DNA of 64,000 nucleotides, taken from the NCBI RefSeq assembly GCF_022953055.1, contig NZ_JALJEJ010000003.1, positions 124,001 through 188,000 of the forward strand, in the 5' to 3' direction. A program made the translations under genes and the position numbers. Below the pieces are notes generated by a model. That model searched no databases and had not been told where the DNA came from. It saw nothing but the letters and a program-made list of their open reading frames with translations. Below, one piece after another: positions 62,809 through 64,000 of this stretch. The number at the start of each line of letters is the position of its first letter. Position 1 is the stretch's first letter. Source of the stretch: Mucilaginibacter straminoryzae (GTDB lineage: Bacteria > Bacteroidota > Bacteroidia > Sphingobacteriales > Sphingobacteriaceae).

Positions 62809-63729
62809 CTATTTATTGGCTACGGCAAACGTTTTACCTTCTATAGCAAGCTCGGTGTCTGGAAACACGCTCCGGGCTTCCTCTAATAATTCGTTAAGGG
62901 TTTTGTAACGGGCAGAGAAATGGCCGATCAGCAGTCTTTTAGCAGAAGTTTGCAAAGCAACATGCCCGGCTTGCCACGCTGTGGTATGAAAAGTAAGCAC
63001 GGCGCGGTCCAGCATGTTATGCAGAAACGTCGCTTCGTGGTACAGCAGATCTGCGTTACTGATCTCGCTAAAGTACTTATCATTATAAACGGTATCTGAA
63101 CAATAGGCGTAGATTAATGGCGGTTCAGAATCTACAGTTAGTTCGTTGTTAGGAATTACCGTGCCATCCGGCGTTACGTAGTTCTGCCCCTTTTTCAATA
63201 AAGCGTAGTAATTGATCGGGATGTTCAACGGTTCTACCTTTTCTTTGATGATTTTTCGTGCCGATTTTCTTTGTCTAAAGACAAAGCCTGTACAGGCAAT
63301 CCGGTGATCAAGCGGGACGCTTTTTACAATTACTTCCTGGTTCTCCAGAATAATCTCTGGCTCGTCCGGGTTAGTCGGCCTGAATTCTAACTGATAATTC
63401 AAAGTAGTATCTGAATACTTAAATTGAATATCAATGATCTCTTTCAGCGGGGCCGGTCCGTAGAGTCTAATTGGTTTCTTACGACCGTTCAGATGTAAAG
63501 ACGAAAGCAAGCCTATTAAGCCCAGGTAGTGGTCGCCGTGAAGGTGGCTGATGAAAATATGATCTATGCGGCTGGCTTTAACATCGAATTTGAGTAGCTG
63601 CTGTTGGGTGCCTTCGCCGCAGTCTATCAAATACAGGCGCTCATTGATGTTAAGCGCCTGCGCTGTAGGATTTCTATTATAAATTGGTGTGGCTGAACTG
63701 CTGCCAAGTATAGTTACCTCAAATTTCAT
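62809..63729 (-). CDS. rnz: Ribonuclease Z
   Basis: The 306-residue protein has the metallo-beta-lactamase motif SHLHGDHYLG (His62, His64, Asp66, His67) and the further metal ligands in PLDHRIACTGFVF and TFHTTAWQAGHVA. Length and the GSSSATPIYNRNPTAQAL start match the short bacterial form of tRNase Z, which removes 3' trailers from tRNA precursors in the cytosol. The start codon at 63727-63729 is preceded by the STAS gene 22 bp upstream on the same strand. Confidence 0.95.
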   Translation of the reverse strand: MKFEVTILGSSSATPIYNRNPTAQALNINERLYLIDCGEGTQQQLLKFDVKASRIDHIFISHLHGDHYLGLIGLLSSLHLNGRKKPIRLYGPAPLKEIIDIQFKYSDTTLNYQLEFRPTNPDEPEIILENQEVIVKSVPLDHRIACTGFVFRQRKSARKIIKEKVEPLNIPINYYALLKKGQNYVTPDGTVIPNNELTVDSEPPLIYAYCSDTVYNDKYFSEISNADLLYHEATFLHNMLDRAVLTFHTTAWQAGHVALQTSAKRLLIGHFSARYKTLNELLEEARSVFPDTELAIEGKTFAVANK

Positions 63730-63751
63730 GAAGGTTTAACATACAAAAAGC

Positions 63752-64000
63752 TTATTTTGCTTCTTTCTTAAGCTCTTTTTCTATCTCTTCCATAAAAATC
63801 AGGTCGATTGCTTCTTCACATGATGGTACAATGCTGAGTACACTGTCCAATTGAGAGATGGTAATCAGCCTAGAGACAGACTCGCTTAGCCCGCAAAGGA
63901 TAAAAACACCATCTGCATTTTTGCATAAACGGTGGCCAACCAACAGGCTGCTTAAGCCAGATGAATCTGCAAATTTAACCTGGCTAAGGTCTAAAATAAT
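63752..64000 (-). CDS. STAS-domain anti-sigma factor antagonist-like protein, partial
   Basis: The frame is open to the window edge, giving the last 82 residues of a protein; its N-terminus is outside. Reading inward it has IILDLSQVKFADSSGLSSLL, where DSSG is the phosphorylatable Ser motif of SpoIIAA-like anti-anti-sigma factors, then a STAS-type helix and strand and a charged tail (EEIEKELKKEAK). It is a cytosolic regulatory domain controlled by Ser phosphorylation in relatives. A cognate kinase or phosphatase is not visible here. Confidence 0.85.
   Translation of the reverse strand: MILDLSQVKFADSSGLSSLLVGHRLCKNADGVFILCGLSESVSRLITISQLDSVLSIVPSCEEAIDLIFMEEIEKELKKEAK

Noticed and set aside
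1-64000. CRISPR arrays, rRNA/tRNA genes, prophage or conjugative elements
   Set aside because: I saw no spaced direct repeats of CRISPR type, no tRNA-like ends and no integrase, relaxase or capsid genes. I could not run dedicated searches, so a small RNA gene may have been missed.

Overview
The window reads as chromosomal DNA of a Bacteroidota species, most likely a Sphingobacteriaceae member (Mucilaginibacter/Pedobacter-like). This is an inference from gene content: two TonB-type outer-membrane receptors, a DUF4249-type lipoprotein, LytS/LytTR regulators, a PNGase F homologue, cytochrome bd, GH3-family and DUF3050 proteins. Many starts are preceded by the Bacteroidota -7 promoter element TAnnTTTG rather than a Shine-Dalgarno sequence. 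I see no rRNA, tRNA, CRISPR array, phage module or transposase. Both window edges cut genes: a glycerophosphodiesterase on the left and a STAS-domain protein on the right.

Layout. 1-5.5 kb: partial GDPD, PhnA-like zinc-ribbon protein, phytoene-desaturase-like FAD enzyme, and a large outer-membrane receptor with Gly/Pro-rich segments. 5.5-13.5 kb: a regulatory locus with an intact LytS-type kinase, an S41 peptidase flanked by two direct copies of the kinase 5' region (about 400 bp each), a kinase-like ATPase remnant overlapping a LytTR regulator, then an STN-containing TonB receptor and its lipoprotein partner. 13.6-19.6 kb: a PNGase F with an N-terminal extension, a zinc-ribbon membrane protein, and a minus-strand dehydrogenase/SMP-30/cytochrome c operon. 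19.7-25 kb: GH25 lysozyme, aldehyde dehydrogenase, RRM protein and cydAB.

25-33.2 kb: a plus-strand envelope/isoprenoid run of nucleotide-sugar epimerase, two GT2 glycosyltransferases, a membrane protein, a GH3-family protein, dxr and rseP. 33.6-43.2 kb: DUF3050 protein, pta-ackA, dps, a LysM/RlpA-like protein, udk, a GNAT acetyltransferase and a two-subunit 3-oxoacid CoA-transferase. 43.3-51.8 kb: a disordered acidic protein, a CE2-like esterase, a three-gene operon (glutamine-synthetase-like ligase, APH-fold kinase, HAD-IIA protein) convergent with an ammonium transporter, an orphan secreted protein and a CPA1 antiporter.

52-64 kb: a three-gene glycan operon (GT87-like, GT2, polysaccharide deacetylase), then lptD-cinA-E2 on the minus strand, divergent from an N-acetylmuramoyl-L-alanine amidase and an MCE (MlaD-like) protein, then RNase Z and the STAS protein.

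Most of the window is ordinary core genome. The parts that most reward a second look are the rearranged LytS/LytTR locus at 5.6-13.5 kb, the ligase/kinase/HAD operon at 45.2-48.5 kb, the PNGase F fusion at 13.7-15.3 kb and the tandem-repeat linker of the E2 protein at 55.7 kb.
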